Shown here: in pieces, positions 1-7,324 of the stretch
Position numbering within the stretch: the stretch's first letter is position 1
Layout of the letters: each line of letters begins with the position of its first letter
Assembly: GCF_004138395.1 (NCBI RefSeq)
Contig: NZ_PRLM01000003.1
Location: forward strand, 1-64,000
DNA length: 64,000 nucleotides
Direction of reading: 5' to 3'
Source of the DNA: Candidatus Nanosyncoccus alces
Lineage (GTDB): Bacteria > Patescibacteriota > Saccharimonadia > Saccharimonadales > Saccharimonadaceae
Position numbers and translations under genes: made by a program
Notes under the pieces: model-generated
Told to the model about the DNA's origin: nothing
What the model saw: the letters and a program-made list of their open reading frames with translations, nothing else
The model's database searches: none

Positions 1-74
1 GGCTGGCAAGTAATGTTCGGCGCTTCCGACAGTTGTTCTAAGATAAAATCGCGATATTCTTTGGTGCTTGCCAC
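1..74 (-). CDS. TfoX/Sxy N-terminal domain protein, partial
   Basis: The N-terminal 24 residues are visible and the rest lies off the left edge. The frame opens with GTG at 74-72, overlapping the TAA of the zinc-ribbon gene upstream, and stays open to base 1. The visible start, VASTKEYRDFILEQL, matches the usual beginning of TfoX N-terminal domain proteins (M-A-S-S-K-E-Y-x-D-F-I-L-E-Q-L). Family members range from competence regulators to small proteins of unknown role. The tight overlap suggests translational coupling with the zinc-ribbon gene. Only the first helix is visible, so the family call is moderately sure and the function is open. Confidence 0.6.
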   Translation of the reverse strand, partial: MASTKEYRDFILEQLSEAPNITCQ

Positions 75-75
75 A

Positions 76-333
76 TTACGCTTTCTTCCATCTCTTGAGT
101 GTTGGAAAAACTTTCGTGCAATATTCTTTCATTTGCTCGTTCGTCATACCGGCCTGTTCGCCAAACTTCGAGCACATTTCGATATATTCTTCCATGGAAA
201 CTTTATCTACGAATTCACCATCTTTGTAGCACCACTTACAATAATCTTTATTAATACTGCCGTCTTTTTCAGTAGAGTACATATCTTCTGAAGTTAGCGG
301 CATTGCACAGCTTTGGCAAATAGTTTGCTCCAT
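76..333 (-). CDS. small zinc-ribbon protein
   Basis: An 85-residue protein with an N-terminal CQSC (residues 7-10) and a second CKWC about 22 residues later, the four-cysteine layout of the putative zinc-ribbon family PF12674. The C-terminal half is helical and acidic (SMEEYIEMCSKFGEQAGMT) and ends in a basic tail. The family is usually annotated as a probable transcription-associated protein, but the ligand or target is unknown. A TATAAT box lies about 35 nt upstream of the ATG and an AAAGGATC Shine-Dalgarno-like site is present, so this gene is not leaderless. The TfoX-like gene follows with overlapping stop/start codons. Confidence 0.8.
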   Translation of the reverse strand: MEQTICQSCAMPLTSEDMYSTEKDGSINKDYCKWCYKDGEFVDKVSMEEYIEMCSKFGEQAGMTNEQMKEYCTKVFPTLKRWKKA

Positions 334-380
334 AAAAGATCCTTTGTTTACTTACTACAATTATACCATTGATGACAAAA

Positions 381-422
381 AGAGAGTGTCGCCAGCTCCA
401 AAGGAGCCTTGTTCCACTCTCT
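381..422 (-). terminator. intrinsic terminator after the NYN gene
   Basis: AGAGAGTG (381-388) pairs with CACTCTCT (415-422), and the loop holds a second small GCTCC/GGAGC hairpin. On the minus strand the stem is followed by a run of T. It lies about 110 nt downstream of the NYN-domain gene stop and before the zinc-ribbon gene promoter, so it most likely ends the NYN transcript. Confidence 0.6.
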
Positions 423-439
423 ATTAATTCTGCTACGTA

Positions 440-468
440 TTGACTTTTTGGCCCCGATTTGATATAAT
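440..468 (+). promoter_or_regulatory. orphan consensus promoter
   Basis: TTGACT (440-445), a 17-nt spacer and TATAAT (463-468) make a near-perfect sigma-70-type promoter pointing right. No coding sequence follows on this strand before the convergent NYN gene ends at 531. It may drive a short untranslated RNA. Confidence 0.6.
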
Positions 469-474
469 GTAAGT

Positions 475-529
475 ATATTCCGATGCGGGTAATTCGAACG
501 GAGTAATACCTAAGAAGAGCCCGTTTTTT
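475..529 (+). ncRNA. candidate short RNA
   Basis: This is the stretch expected to be transcribed from the orphan promoter at 440-468. It is about 50 nt long, has a weak CGGG (486-489) / CCCG (520-523) pairing, and ends in six T (524-529), which could act as a terminator. No match to a known RNA family was recognised. The T run directly abuts the 3' end of the convergent NYN gene, so it could also be an antisense or insulating transcript. The call rests on promoter plus T run only. Confidence 0.3.
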
Positions 530-530
530 G

Positions 531-1034
531 CTATTTCTTTTTCTTGTATTCAATCTTTTTCTTGACGCCAGTGTTATCTAGAAAATCTACGTATTTTGGC
601 GTAAATGGACGGTAAAGCGACGAAGTAGAATGGCGATTTGGTGCTAATAATTTAGCGAAACGCTCTTTCTCAATAAGATATTTAACCATTTTATAATAGT
701 CTCCATCGCCAGAAACAAGAACTACATTATCAAATTGCTCCTTGTCGGCGATTTTTGACATTACGGTAAAGACGATATCGGTATCTACGTTGCCTTTCTT
801 CTTGCCAATCATACTTTGGCTATGCTCACGGAATACGAGAATGAAGCCTGCAGTCTGGATCTTTTCGTACAGGTCTTGGTTATCTTCGTCTACTGCGCCT
901 AGGAAATAGTAAGCTTTTTCGATATCATAGCGTTCTTTGAGATATATTCTGAAGCGTACCAAATCAACTGTCCACGAATTAGCTTTCGTGTTCATGTAGA
1001 GATTTTGTCCATCTATGAACGCTTGATTACTCAT
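531..1034 (-). CDS. NYN-domain (LabA/DUF88-like) putative ribonuclease
   Basis: A 167-residue protein with the NYN/PIN-like fold signature. It has an N-terminal acidic 'FIDGQNLY' (about residues 6-13), a mid-protein 'KGNVDTDIVFTVM', and 'VVLVSGDGDYYKMV' (about 105-118) carrying the acidic residues expected to bind metal. The family contains predicted single-domain RNases. The C-terminus is lysine-rich (KKKIEYKKKK). A TATAAT box (1046-1041 on the minus strand) sits 6 nt before the ATG, with no room for a Shine-Dalgarno site, so the mRNA is probably leaderless. The substrate is not known. Confidence 0.8.
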   Translation of the reverse strand: MSNQAFIDGQNLYMNTKANSWTVDLVRFRIYLKERYDIEKAYYFLGAVDEDNQDLYEKIQTAGFILVFREHSQSMIGKKKGNVDTDIVFTVMSKIADKEQFDNVVLVSGDGDYYKMVKYLIEKERFAKLLAPNRHSTSSLYRPFTPKYVDFLDNTGVKKKIEYKKKK

Positions 1035-1229
1035 ACTCTATATTATACCATTTTTCTTGGTCTTTAGATCATAATCACTAATTATACCATTGACATTGTA
1101 TTTCTTTTATTTTCTTCATTATCATTGTTTTGGTTTCTACAGCTCCAGTTAAGTCATATATCCTTAAAAGTTAAAATCTCTTTGCCTGCAAAAGTATACC
1201 TCAGAACTCGCAAGGCATCAGAATAGGGT

Positions 1230-1411
1230 ATTCCTTTTTAGGCATAACCTTGATCTTAGTCATGTATTCAGGGTGGTCAATACACTAGTCCACCACCATG
1301 CAAAGCCGAGCAACAACGTCTGGTCGCCCCTCATCACAGGGGAACCTGTGGAAAACTCAGGTTCGAAGATGAAATTAAAGGGTGATTTAATCTCAAAAAT
1401 CACCCTTTTTT
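1230..1411 (+). ncRNA. candidate structured RNA ending in an intrinsic terminator
   Basis: A run of adjacent hairpins on the plus strand ends in AAAGGGTGATTT/AAATCACCCTTT (1377-1411) followed by T. It has stems and a 3' terminator but no open frame with plausible protein composition. It does not show the conserved cores of RNase P RNA, tmRNA or SRP RNA that I could look for. No clear promoter was found, so the 5' end is a guess. Confidence 0.3.
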
Positions 1412-1643
1412 GTGCGTCGATTTTTTCAGATAATTCTGCGTCGTCTCAGAAAAGAAAATAAATTTTCTTTTCACTTGTCTCCTTGAACTATCGAGGTTCG
1501 AAACCATATTTCGTACCAAAATGTCCTTTTCGACGAGATCTCCTTTTTCTAATCTGTCAATAACAATGGTTGAAGAGCTCAAAACCACCGAATATAAACT
1601 TTTGTTGGCTATATGAAAGGATGTATACCGCAGGGTATTTATC

Positions 1644-1671
1644 AAAAAGCCTCCTTTACAGGTGGCTTTTT
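1644..1671 (-). terminator. terminator of the AIPR gene
   Basis: AAAAAGCC (1644-1651) pairs with GGCTTTTT (1664-1671), starting 10 nt beyond the AIPR stop codon. The A and T tracts make it usable from either side. Confidence 0.7.
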
Positions 1672-1680
1672 GAAGTAAAT

Positions 1681-2874
1681 TTATAAACCTAATTTGAGAG
1701 ATGTTAGGACGACATAGTCATAACATGATTGCCAGACGGTCTTTTCTTTGCCGAGTTTGTTTGGATTTCTAAAGACTAGTGCTTGCTCGATGAGTCTTCT
1801 AACTAGTTCACCTTTGTGTTTGCTAAAGAAGCTTACCGGAGATGTTTTCCATGAGCATCCTTCGTCTGTTACTTCGACTAAAGCGCGGAAGGAGGCAAGA
1901 ATCGGATATATGAATGAACTTGGGATAGCATATGAAGTTGTAGTATTTTTGAACGGCAACTCCACGGAATCTTGCTTTTTTCGATTCACGCCTTCTAATG
2001 CGCCAAATTTGCCGCCAATGTCATTCCATGTTGCAGGCATCTGTTCGTAAATTTCGTCGCGAAGGACTAAGATTTTTGGCAATAGCGGAAGGTATTTTTG
2101 CAGTCTTTGACGGTTATCTTCGGCGTCCGCGTATTTCAAAACGGATGATTTTCCAGAGTAGGCAATTACTGGGTGATTATTATCTCCGAACCCTTCGCGG
2201 TCAAAACAGATAAGATAAGACAAAATCTCTTTGACGTCGATATCTTTTCGGCTTCCATCTTCGTTGAATTCAGTTTCCTTATATGCAATTCTGTTTGCAT
2301 AGGGCTCGTTTTTAAGAATTTCCTTAATAATGTCAAAGTGTTGTGAAAGGTTGGCTAGGCTTTGGTCTTTTACTTGTGTAGATGTGTTTCTAGCTCCTAC
2401 AATCTCGGTTGTCTCATCTTTAGAGGTAATACCTTCTAGGATTTCCAGTTTTACGTAGGCGTTGTTTAAATTTGTGTCCGCTTTTTCATCTTCTGCTAGC
2501 GAATCAAATGCCTCACGAATTACTGCGTATGTATGGCCGCCGTCTAGAAGACCGTGCATTGTTTTATCTGAAAATTCTACCGCTAATATGTTTGATTCAT
2601 TATTGAAGGATACACTTTCGGATAGTAGAGTCAAACCTCTGTTTCTAAACAAGAAACATTCCGGTTGGTTTTGTAATGAATCGGCAATTCTTTTTGCTAC
2701 GCCGGAAGATTTGTTTGGATCGCGCGGGTTAATGCCCCTCCATTCTTCAAGGTCTTTTGGTAGGTCTTTTGCTTTGAGGACGGCAAGATAGATCTTTTTA
2801 CCTTCCTGTTCAAATGGTGTGCTAATGCGTCGGAAAGAAACAACTGGCATCGTAATTTTGGTTGTAGTGGTCAT
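1681..2874 (-). CDS. AIPR-family protein (abortive infection/phage resistance family)
   Basis: A 397-residue protein resembling the AIPR family (PF10592). The recognisable blocks are 'FLFRNRGLTLLSESV' (about 97-111), 'HGLLDGGHTYAVI' (about 128-140), 'EIVGARNTSTQVKDQSL' (about 168-184) and a C-terminal helical part. The family was named for plasmid-borne phage abortive infection, and most members are untested. The gene stands alone between gene-poor flanks with its own promoter and a 207-nt structured leader. An AAGGAG site about 6 nt before the ATG gives ordinary SD initiation, unlike most neighbours. This and the isolated location fit an acquired accessory gene. The family call is fairly good; the defence role is inference. 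Confidence 0.7.
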   Translation of the reverse strand: MTTTTKITMPVVSFRRISTPFEQEGKKIYLAVLKAKDLPKDLEEWRGINPRDPNKSSGVAKRIADSLQNQPECFLFRNRGLTLLSESVSFNNESNILAVEFSDKTMHGLLDGGHTYAVIREAFDSLAEDEKADTNLNNAYVKLEILEGITSKDETTEIVGARNTSTQVKDQSLANLSQHFDIIKEILKNEPYANRIAYKETEFNEDGSRKDIDVKEILSYLICFDREGFGDNNHPVIAYSGKSSVLKYADAEDNRQRLQKYLPLLPKILVLRDEIYEQMPATWNDIGGKFGALEGVNRKKQDSVELPFKNTTTSYAIPSSFIYPILASFRALVEVTDEGCSWKTSPVSFFSKHKGELVRRLIEQALVFRNPNKLGKEKTVWQSCYDYVVLTSLKLGL

Positions 2875-3087
2875 ATCGACTCCTTATTAGTTAGATATTA
2901 TTAACAAGCCGCATTGAGAGCGGCCGGATTCATGCATATCTATCTATTTCAAAACAAGAGTTAAATGTTAGAAATACTAAACACCTTTTCGAGCGTTGAC
3001 TACGAAACACTGCAGAAGGGGTAGTCTTAAAACGTATCTTCTACCAGCGACTGGTCTTGCATGAGGAAACCAGGTAGGCTTGAGGCG
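2875..3087 (-). promoter_or_regulatory. structured 5' leader of the AIPR gene
   Basis: About 207 nt lie between the predicted transcription start (near 3081) and the ATG. On the minus strand the leader can form CTACC/GGTAG enclosing a TGGT/ACCA stem, a GACTAC/GTAGTC hairpin around 3000-3030 and a GCCGC/GCGGC hairpin near 2912-2930. No known riboswitch core is recognised. Nothing else is seen in this stretch. Confidence 0.45.
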
Positions 3088-3116
3088 ATAGTAACATGTT
3101 GCGAGGTCAGTGTCAA
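3088..3116 (-). promoter_or_regulatory. AIPR gene promoter
   Basis: On the minus strand TTGACA (3116-3111), a 17-nt spacer and TACTAT (3093-3088). Confidence 0.7.
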
Positions 3117-3209
3117 GACTGGGTAATATAAGCTAGCTTACTGGGATATTGAAATACTTTGTTATTATTAGTGATTTGACGTTGACTACGAGAAAGAATA
3201 AAGTAGTAG

Positions 3210-3230
3210 TATATCATCGTATGATATAAT
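3210..3230 (+). promoter_or_regulatory. extended -10 with overlapping palindrome, LiaF-like gene
   Basis: TATAAT at 3225-3230 is preceded by TG at the extended -10 position. TATATCAT (3210-3217) and ATGATATA (3221-3228) form an 8-bp inverted repeat with a 3-nt centre overlapping the -10 box, a good position for a repressor. Confidence 0.4.
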
Positions 3231-3251
3231 TGGCTTATAAAAAGGAGTTTT

Positions 3252-3968
3252 ATGAAGCGAGTTGGGCCAATTGTTTGGGGACTAGCAATTATTGCGTTAG
3301 GGGTGATATTTGGCGGGAATGCGGCGGGGCTGTTTAGTTTTAACGTATTTTTTGATGGGTGGTGGACGCTGTTTATTATTATACCGAGTGCGATTAGTTT
3401 GATTACGGAAAAGGAGAAGTTGTCTAGCTTAGGGTTTTTAGCGGCGGGGGTGATACTGCTGCTCGCGGCACAGAATGTGTTTTCGTATGAAGTGGCTTGG
3501 AAGGTGATAGTGGCGGTATTTTTAGTAATGATTGGGATTGGTATAATTGTAAAAAGTATTGTTGGCAATAAAAATGACAAGGAAGTAGAGAAGAAAATTG
3601 AGGATTTGAAAAGCGATAAGGTGATGGATTCACAAATTGCAATTTTTTCGGGGAGCGAGAGGACTTATAATGACGAAACTTTCACTGGGTCTAACCTAGT
3701 GGCGGTATTTGGCGGAGTGGATTTAGATTTAAGGGAAGCAAAATTCACTAAAGACACGGTGATTAAGGCGTTTTGTTTATTTGGTGGGATTGATATAAAG
3801 GTGTCGGAAGACGTGCAAGTGAAAATAAAATCTGGTTTTATCTTTGGTGGGGCGTCGGACGAGCGAAAGAGTAGTGCCGGCAAGGGTAAGTATACGATTT
3901 ATCTGGATGCGGCTGGCGGGTTTGGTGGCGTAAGTGTTGGCGATACTGTGAAAGCAAGGAAAAAGTAG
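3252..3968 (+). CDS. LiaF-like membrane protein
   Basis: A 238-residue protein. Four hydrophobic segments fill the first about 105 residues, resembling the LiaI/LiaF transmembrane region. A soluble C-terminal half (about 125-235) shows the repeated 'FGGVDLDLREA' and 'LFGGIDIKVSED' beta-strand pattern of the LiaF/VraT C-terminal domain. In Firmicutes, LiaF proteins modulate a cell-envelope stress two-component system, but no liaRS genes are visible here. An AAAGGAG site lies before the ATG. The promoter carries an overlapping palindrome, so regulation is likely. The specific stress signal is unknown. Confidence 0.7.
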   Translation: MKRVGPIVWGLAIIALGVIFGGNAAGLFSFNVFFDGWWTLFIIIPSAISLITEKEKLSSLGFLAAGVILLLAAQNVFSYEVAWKVIVAVFLVMIGIGIIVKSIVGNKNDKEVEKKIEDLKSDKVMDSQIAIFSGSERTYNDETFTGSNLVAVFGGVDLDLREAKFTKDTVIKAFCLFGGIDIKVSEDVQVKIKSGFIFGGASDERKSSAGKGKYTIYLDAAGGFGGVSVGDTVKARKK

Positions 3969-4029
3969 AAGCTAACTATTTTGCTATTTGTCGAGTAGCA
4001 TTCTGTAAGAATGATAGGTCAGGTCATGT

Positions 4030-4035
4030 TATAAT
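4030..4035 (+). promoter_or_regulatory. glmS -10 box
   Basis: TATAAT at 4030-4035, with no convincing -35 at the correct spacing. An AGGAGGTGA Shine-Dalgarno site follows just before the ATG at 4064. Confidence 0.45.
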
Positions 4036-4063
4036 GTAGGTACATTTAAGTGGAGGTGATAAA

Positions 4064-5890
4064 ATGTGCGGAATTGTAGGGTATGTAGGTAAAGGGGAAG
4101 CGCAAGGTTTTTTGTTGTCTGGCCTTAAGAGGTTGGAGTATCGTGGCTATGATTCGGCCGGAATAGTGACGATAGCGGAGGATGGTACGGCGACTTTGAT
4201 TCGGGCAAAGGGAAAAATTGCGAATTTGGAAGAAAAATTAGCTAAAAGTCGGCGGAGCGATAAGATTGGTATAGGCCATACGCGTTGGGCTACACATGGC
4301 GAGCCGAGTGAAGAGAACGCTCATCCGCACAAAGCGGGCGATATATATTTGGTACACAATGGAATAATTGAGAACTATAAAGAGTTGAAGAAGACTTTAA
4401 CAGAGCATAAGTTTGAGTCCGAGACGGATTCGGAAGTGTTGGCGGCGTTGGTTAATTCATTCTACAAGGATGGAAAGTATCCTTTGGTAAATGCTGTGGT
4501 GCAGGCTTTGAAGCTGGTGCAGGGTACATACGGGATAGCAGTGGTATCTAGTAAAAACCCGGAAGAAATAGTGGTGGCGCGGAGTGGTTCGCCGTTAGTG
4601 ATTGGAATCGGAAACGATGAGACTTTGATTGCGAGTGACGCTTCGGCGTTGGTGGGTCATACAAAGCGAGCGATATATTTGAATGACGGAGAAGTGGCGA
4701 GGTTAACTAAAAATAGTATTGAAGTTAAAACTTTGAACTCCGAGCCGGTATCGGCAAAAGTGGAAGAAATCGAAACGAATTTGGCGGCGATTCAGAAGGG
4801 AGGTTATGAGCATTTCTTATTAAAAGAGATAGTGGAACAGCCGAACTCTTTGAAAGAGACGTTGCGTGGACGGGTAAATGTGGAAAATGGTACGGTGCAT
4901 TTGGGCGGTCCAGGACTCACAGAAGCGGAACTTCGCAAGATTAAACACTTAATTATAGTGGGATGCGGCACAGCATATCACGCGGGGCTTTTGGCAGGAT
5001 ATTATATCGAACAATTTACGCCAGAGATTACGATTGAAACGGTGATAGCGAGTGAGTATCGTTATCGTTCGGCATATATTCCAAAAGATGCAGTAGCGCT
5101 AATTGTGTCACAGTCTGGAGAAACGGCAGATACTTTGGCGTGTTTGCGCGAAATTAAGAAGCAGGGAATTAAAACGATAGGGATAGTGAATGCGATTGGC
5201 TCGACGATTGCACGAGAAGTAGATGGTGGTACATATGTGCATGTGGGTCCGGAAATTTCGGTGGCTTCTACGAAAGCGTTTACTTCGCAAGCGATAGCGA
5301 TGGTGATGTTTGGGTTGACTATAGCACAGGCGAAGGGAGTGAAACCGGGAGTTTTGCGGCCGTATGTGGAAGAAATTGCGAAGTTGCCGGAAGAGATTGG
5401 TAAGGTGTTGAGTGGTGTACAGCCAGAAGTAGAAGAAATTGCAAAAAAATACGCTGATTATGATCACGCAATATATTTGGGACGTGATACGGCTTATCCA
5501 ACGGCGATGGAGGGAGCACTAAAACTAAAGGAGATATCCTATGTAGATGCAAATGCGTATGCGTTTGGTGAACTAAAACATGGACCGTTGGCGTTGGTGG
5601 ATGATAGATTTTTTGAGTTGGCGCTTTTGCCAAAGGGCGCGCTTTATGATAAAGCGATTTCTAATGTACAAGAGGTATTGGCGCGGGGTGGTCATGTGAT
5701 AGCAGTGACGAATGTGGCGGACTTTGACATGCCGGTAGAGGGTGTTGTAAAAATTACAACAGATATTGAGATGTTCGCACCGGTGTTAATGAATTTGGTG
5801 TCGCAGTTGTTTGCATATTATATGACAATCGCTAAGGGATACAATGTAGACCAGCCTCGCAATCTTGCCAAGTCCGTTACCGTAGAGTAA
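4064..5890 (+). CDS. glmS: glutamine-fructose-6-phosphate aminotransferase (isomerizing)
   Basis: Makes glucosamine-6-phosphate from fructose-6-phosphate and glutamine, the first step to UDP-GlcNAc. The 608-residue length is normal. After Met removal Cys1 of MCGIVGYVG is the glutaminase nucleophile; 'RLEYRGYDSAG' and 'GHTRWATHG' belong to the Ntn glutaminase domain (about 1-215). Two SIS domains follow, with 'GCGTAYHAG' near 304 and 'SQSGETADTLACL' near 350. The C-terminus has the family-typical 'DQPRNLAKSVTVE'. A strong SD precedes the ATG. It sits directly upstream of surface-glycan genes, and glmM lies on the opposite strand at 10.4-11.7 kb, consistent with UDP-sugar supply for cell wall and surface glycan. 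Confidence 0.96.
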   Translation: MCGIVGYVGKGEAQGFLLSGLKRLEYRGYDSAGIVTIAEDGTATLIRAKGKIANLEEKLAKSRRSDKIGIGHTRWATHGEPSEENAHPHKAGDIYLVHNGIIENYKELKKTLTEHKFESETDSEVLAALVNSFYKDGKYPLVNAVVQALKLVQGTYGIAVVSSKNPEEIVVARSGSPLVIGIGNDETLIASDASALVGHTKRAIYLNDGEVARLTKNSIEVKTLNSEPVSAKVEEIETNLAAIQKGGYEHFLLKEIVEQPNSLKETLRGRVNVENGTVHLGGPGLTEAELRKIKHLIIVGCGTAYHAGLLAGYYIEQFTPEITIETVIASEYRYRSAYIPKDAVALIVSQSGETADTLACLREIKKQGIKTIGIVNAIGSTIAREVDGGTYVHVGPEISVASTKAFTSQAIAMVMFGLTIAQAKGVKPGVLRPYVEEIAKLPEEIGKVLSGVQPEVEEIAKKYADYDHAIYLGRDTAYPTAMEGALKLKEISYVDANAYAFGELKHGPLALVDDRFFELALLPKGALYDKAISNVQEVLARGGHVIAVTNVADFDMPVEGVVKITTDIEMFAPVLMNLVSQLFAYYMTIAKGYNVDQPRNLAKSVTVE

Positions 5891-5899
5891 AATTAAGAT

Positions 5900-7324
5900 A
5901 TGCGGAAAAAATCCGATTTTGTTTTAAGATTTTGTTTAATTTTGGGGGATGCGGTAGCGTTGATACTGTCGTTTGCGATGGCATACTTTGTTCGGGTGCA
6001 TGTGGATCCGCGACCGTATGTGTTTGAGTCTCAGCTTTTGGATTTTACGATGACGATAGTGTTTTTGGTGCCAATAATGTTGGTGATTTTAGTAGCGTTG
6101 GGGTTATATAAAAAATCTATTTTTCTAGGGAGATCTAGATTTCCGGAAAGGATGAGGCTGGTGTTGGCGGCGGTGCTTTCGGTAGCGGCGCTCATAGTAT
6201 ATGATTTCTTTGTGGGGGAGAATTTATTTCCGGTGAGAGTGATGGCGGTGACAGCAGTGGGGTTATGTTTTGTGTTTTTGCTAATTGAACGGATAATTGT
6301 GAGATTGTTTATCCGACAGGTTTTTAAGAGTGATTATGGCGTAAAGCGAGTAGTGATTGTCGGAAACCATAAGAACACTGAATACTTGGCAGATTATATT
6401 ACGTCTACGCCGGAGTGCGGCTATAGATTAGCGGGAATTGTGGCGAACCGGAGGTATATTCCGCGGGACTTAAAAACTCATCAGTACTCATCGTTAAAAG
6501 ATGCTTTGAAAAGGGCACGGGCGGATGTGATTTTTCAGACCGATGAAAAATCTACAGAGTATGTGTATAAGCAGGCAGTTTTGAGGCACTTGTTATATTA
6601 TTTTGTGCCAAGTGAGACGGCGCTTTCATCGCATTTTGGGGAGCTTGAGTTAGTAGGAAATACTCCGGCGGTATTAGTGATGGCGACACCACTGACCGGT
6701 GGATACGCGGTGATTAAAAGGACGTTTGATATTTTGTTTAGTTTGGTGGCGATAATCGTTACGGCGATTCCAATGATGATCGTCTGGTTAGTACTAAAGT
6801 TGACGGATTTTAAACATTCGCCGATTTACAAGGATGACCGATTAACGCAGTATAATCGAAAATTTAAATGTTATAAGTTTCGGTCGATGAAATCTAAATA
6901 TTCGGGGCTGACGGCAGAAGAAGCGTTTATTAAGATGGGTAAGCCAGAGTTAATTAAAAAATATCGTAAAAACGGTGATTATATGAAGAATGATCCGCGG
7001 ATTACGACGGTAGGGAAGTTTATTCGGAAGACTTCGTTGGACGAATTGCCACAGCTTTTTAATATTTTGAAAGGTGATATTTCCTTGATAGGCCCGCGAG
7101 CGCTTTTGCCGGGAGAATTACGTGATTATGGTGATAGATCGCTTTTGTTGACGGTAAAATCTGGGCTGACAGGATTTGCTCAAGTGAGTGGGCGGAGAGA
7201 CATCTCGTTTGAGGAACGAAGAGCCTTAGATATTTATTATGTGAGGAACTGGTCGCTTGCTTTGGATCTTTCGATTTTTTTCAAGACAATTGCGGTGGTA
7301 TTTAGACGCGAAGGAGCCAAGTAG
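5900..7324 (+). CDS. polyprenyl-phosphate glycosylphosphotransferase (WcaJ/WbaP-type)
   Basis: Transfers a sugar-1-phosphate from a nucleotide sugar onto undecaprenyl phosphate to start a surface glycan repeat. The 474-residue protein has about four N-terminal membrane helices, a middle nucleotide-binding-like segment (about 145-200, 'RVVIVGNHKN'), a fifth helix 'KRTFDILFSLVAI', then the bacterial sugar-transferase domain (about 268-470). That domain shows 'YKFRSMKSKY', 'SLDELPQLFNILKGDISLIG' and 'KSGLTGFAQVSGR'. A TAAAAT box ends 6 nt before the ATG, so it may start leaderless, 9 nt after the glmS stop. It overlaps the downstream glycosyltransferase by one base (TAGTG). Confidence 0.9.
   Translation: MRKKSDFVLRFCLILGDAVALILSFAMAYFVRVHVDPRPYVFESQLLDFTMTIVFLVPIMLVILVALGLYKKSIFLGRSRFPERMRLVLAAVLSVAALIVYDFFVGENLFPVRVMAVTAVGLCFVFLLIERIIVRLFIRQVFKSDYGVKRVVIVGNHKNTEYLADYITSTPECGYRLAGIVANRRYIPRDLKTHQYSSLKDALKRARADVIFQTDEKSTEYVYKQAVLRHLLYYFVPSETALSSHFGELELVGNTPAVLVMATPLTGGYAVIKRTFDILFSLVAIIVTAIPMMIVWLVLKLTDFKHSPIYKDDRLTQYNRKFKCYKFRSMKSKYSGLTAEEAFIKMGKPELIKKYRKNGDYMKNDPRITTVGKFIRKTSLDELPQLFNILKGDISLIGPRALLPGELRDYGDRSLLLTVKSGLTGFAQVSGRRDISFEERRALDIYYVRNWSLALDLSIFFKTIAVVFRREGAK

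Larger units (their letters stand above)
1035..1680. other. gene-poor stretch with several hairpins
   Basis: No convincing gene is seen between the NYN start and the AIPR stop. Short hairpins are dense: CCCCT/AGGGG near 1327-1342, AACCTG/CAGGTT near 1343-1363, the strong terminator-like hairpin at 1377-1411, and a GAAAAGAAAA/TTTTCTTTTC stem near 1450-1474. An 81-residue open frame (1400-1645, minus) and a 62-residue frame (1273-1461, plus) run through these hairpins and look non-coding. Confidence 0.5.

Noticed and set aside
1201-1263. 20-residue minus-strand frame MTKIKVMPKKEYPILMPCEF
   Set aside because: The composition looks protein-like and the frame upstream has an in-frame stop, so it may be a remnant, but there is no start signal and it is too short to support.
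1230-1411. RNase P RNA, tmRNA or SRP RNA
   Set aside because: The conserved cores (GAGGAAAGUCC-type P4, a tag frame with the tRNA-like end, the GGAA/AGCAG SRP loop) are not present on either strand.
1400-1645. 81-residue minus-strand frame
   Set aside because: It runs through terminator hairpins, begins at the terminator of the AIPR gene and has no promoter or ribosome site.
5108-5633. Overlapping antisense frames inside glmS
   Set aside because: They are shadows of a clearly coding frame with low-complexity translations.
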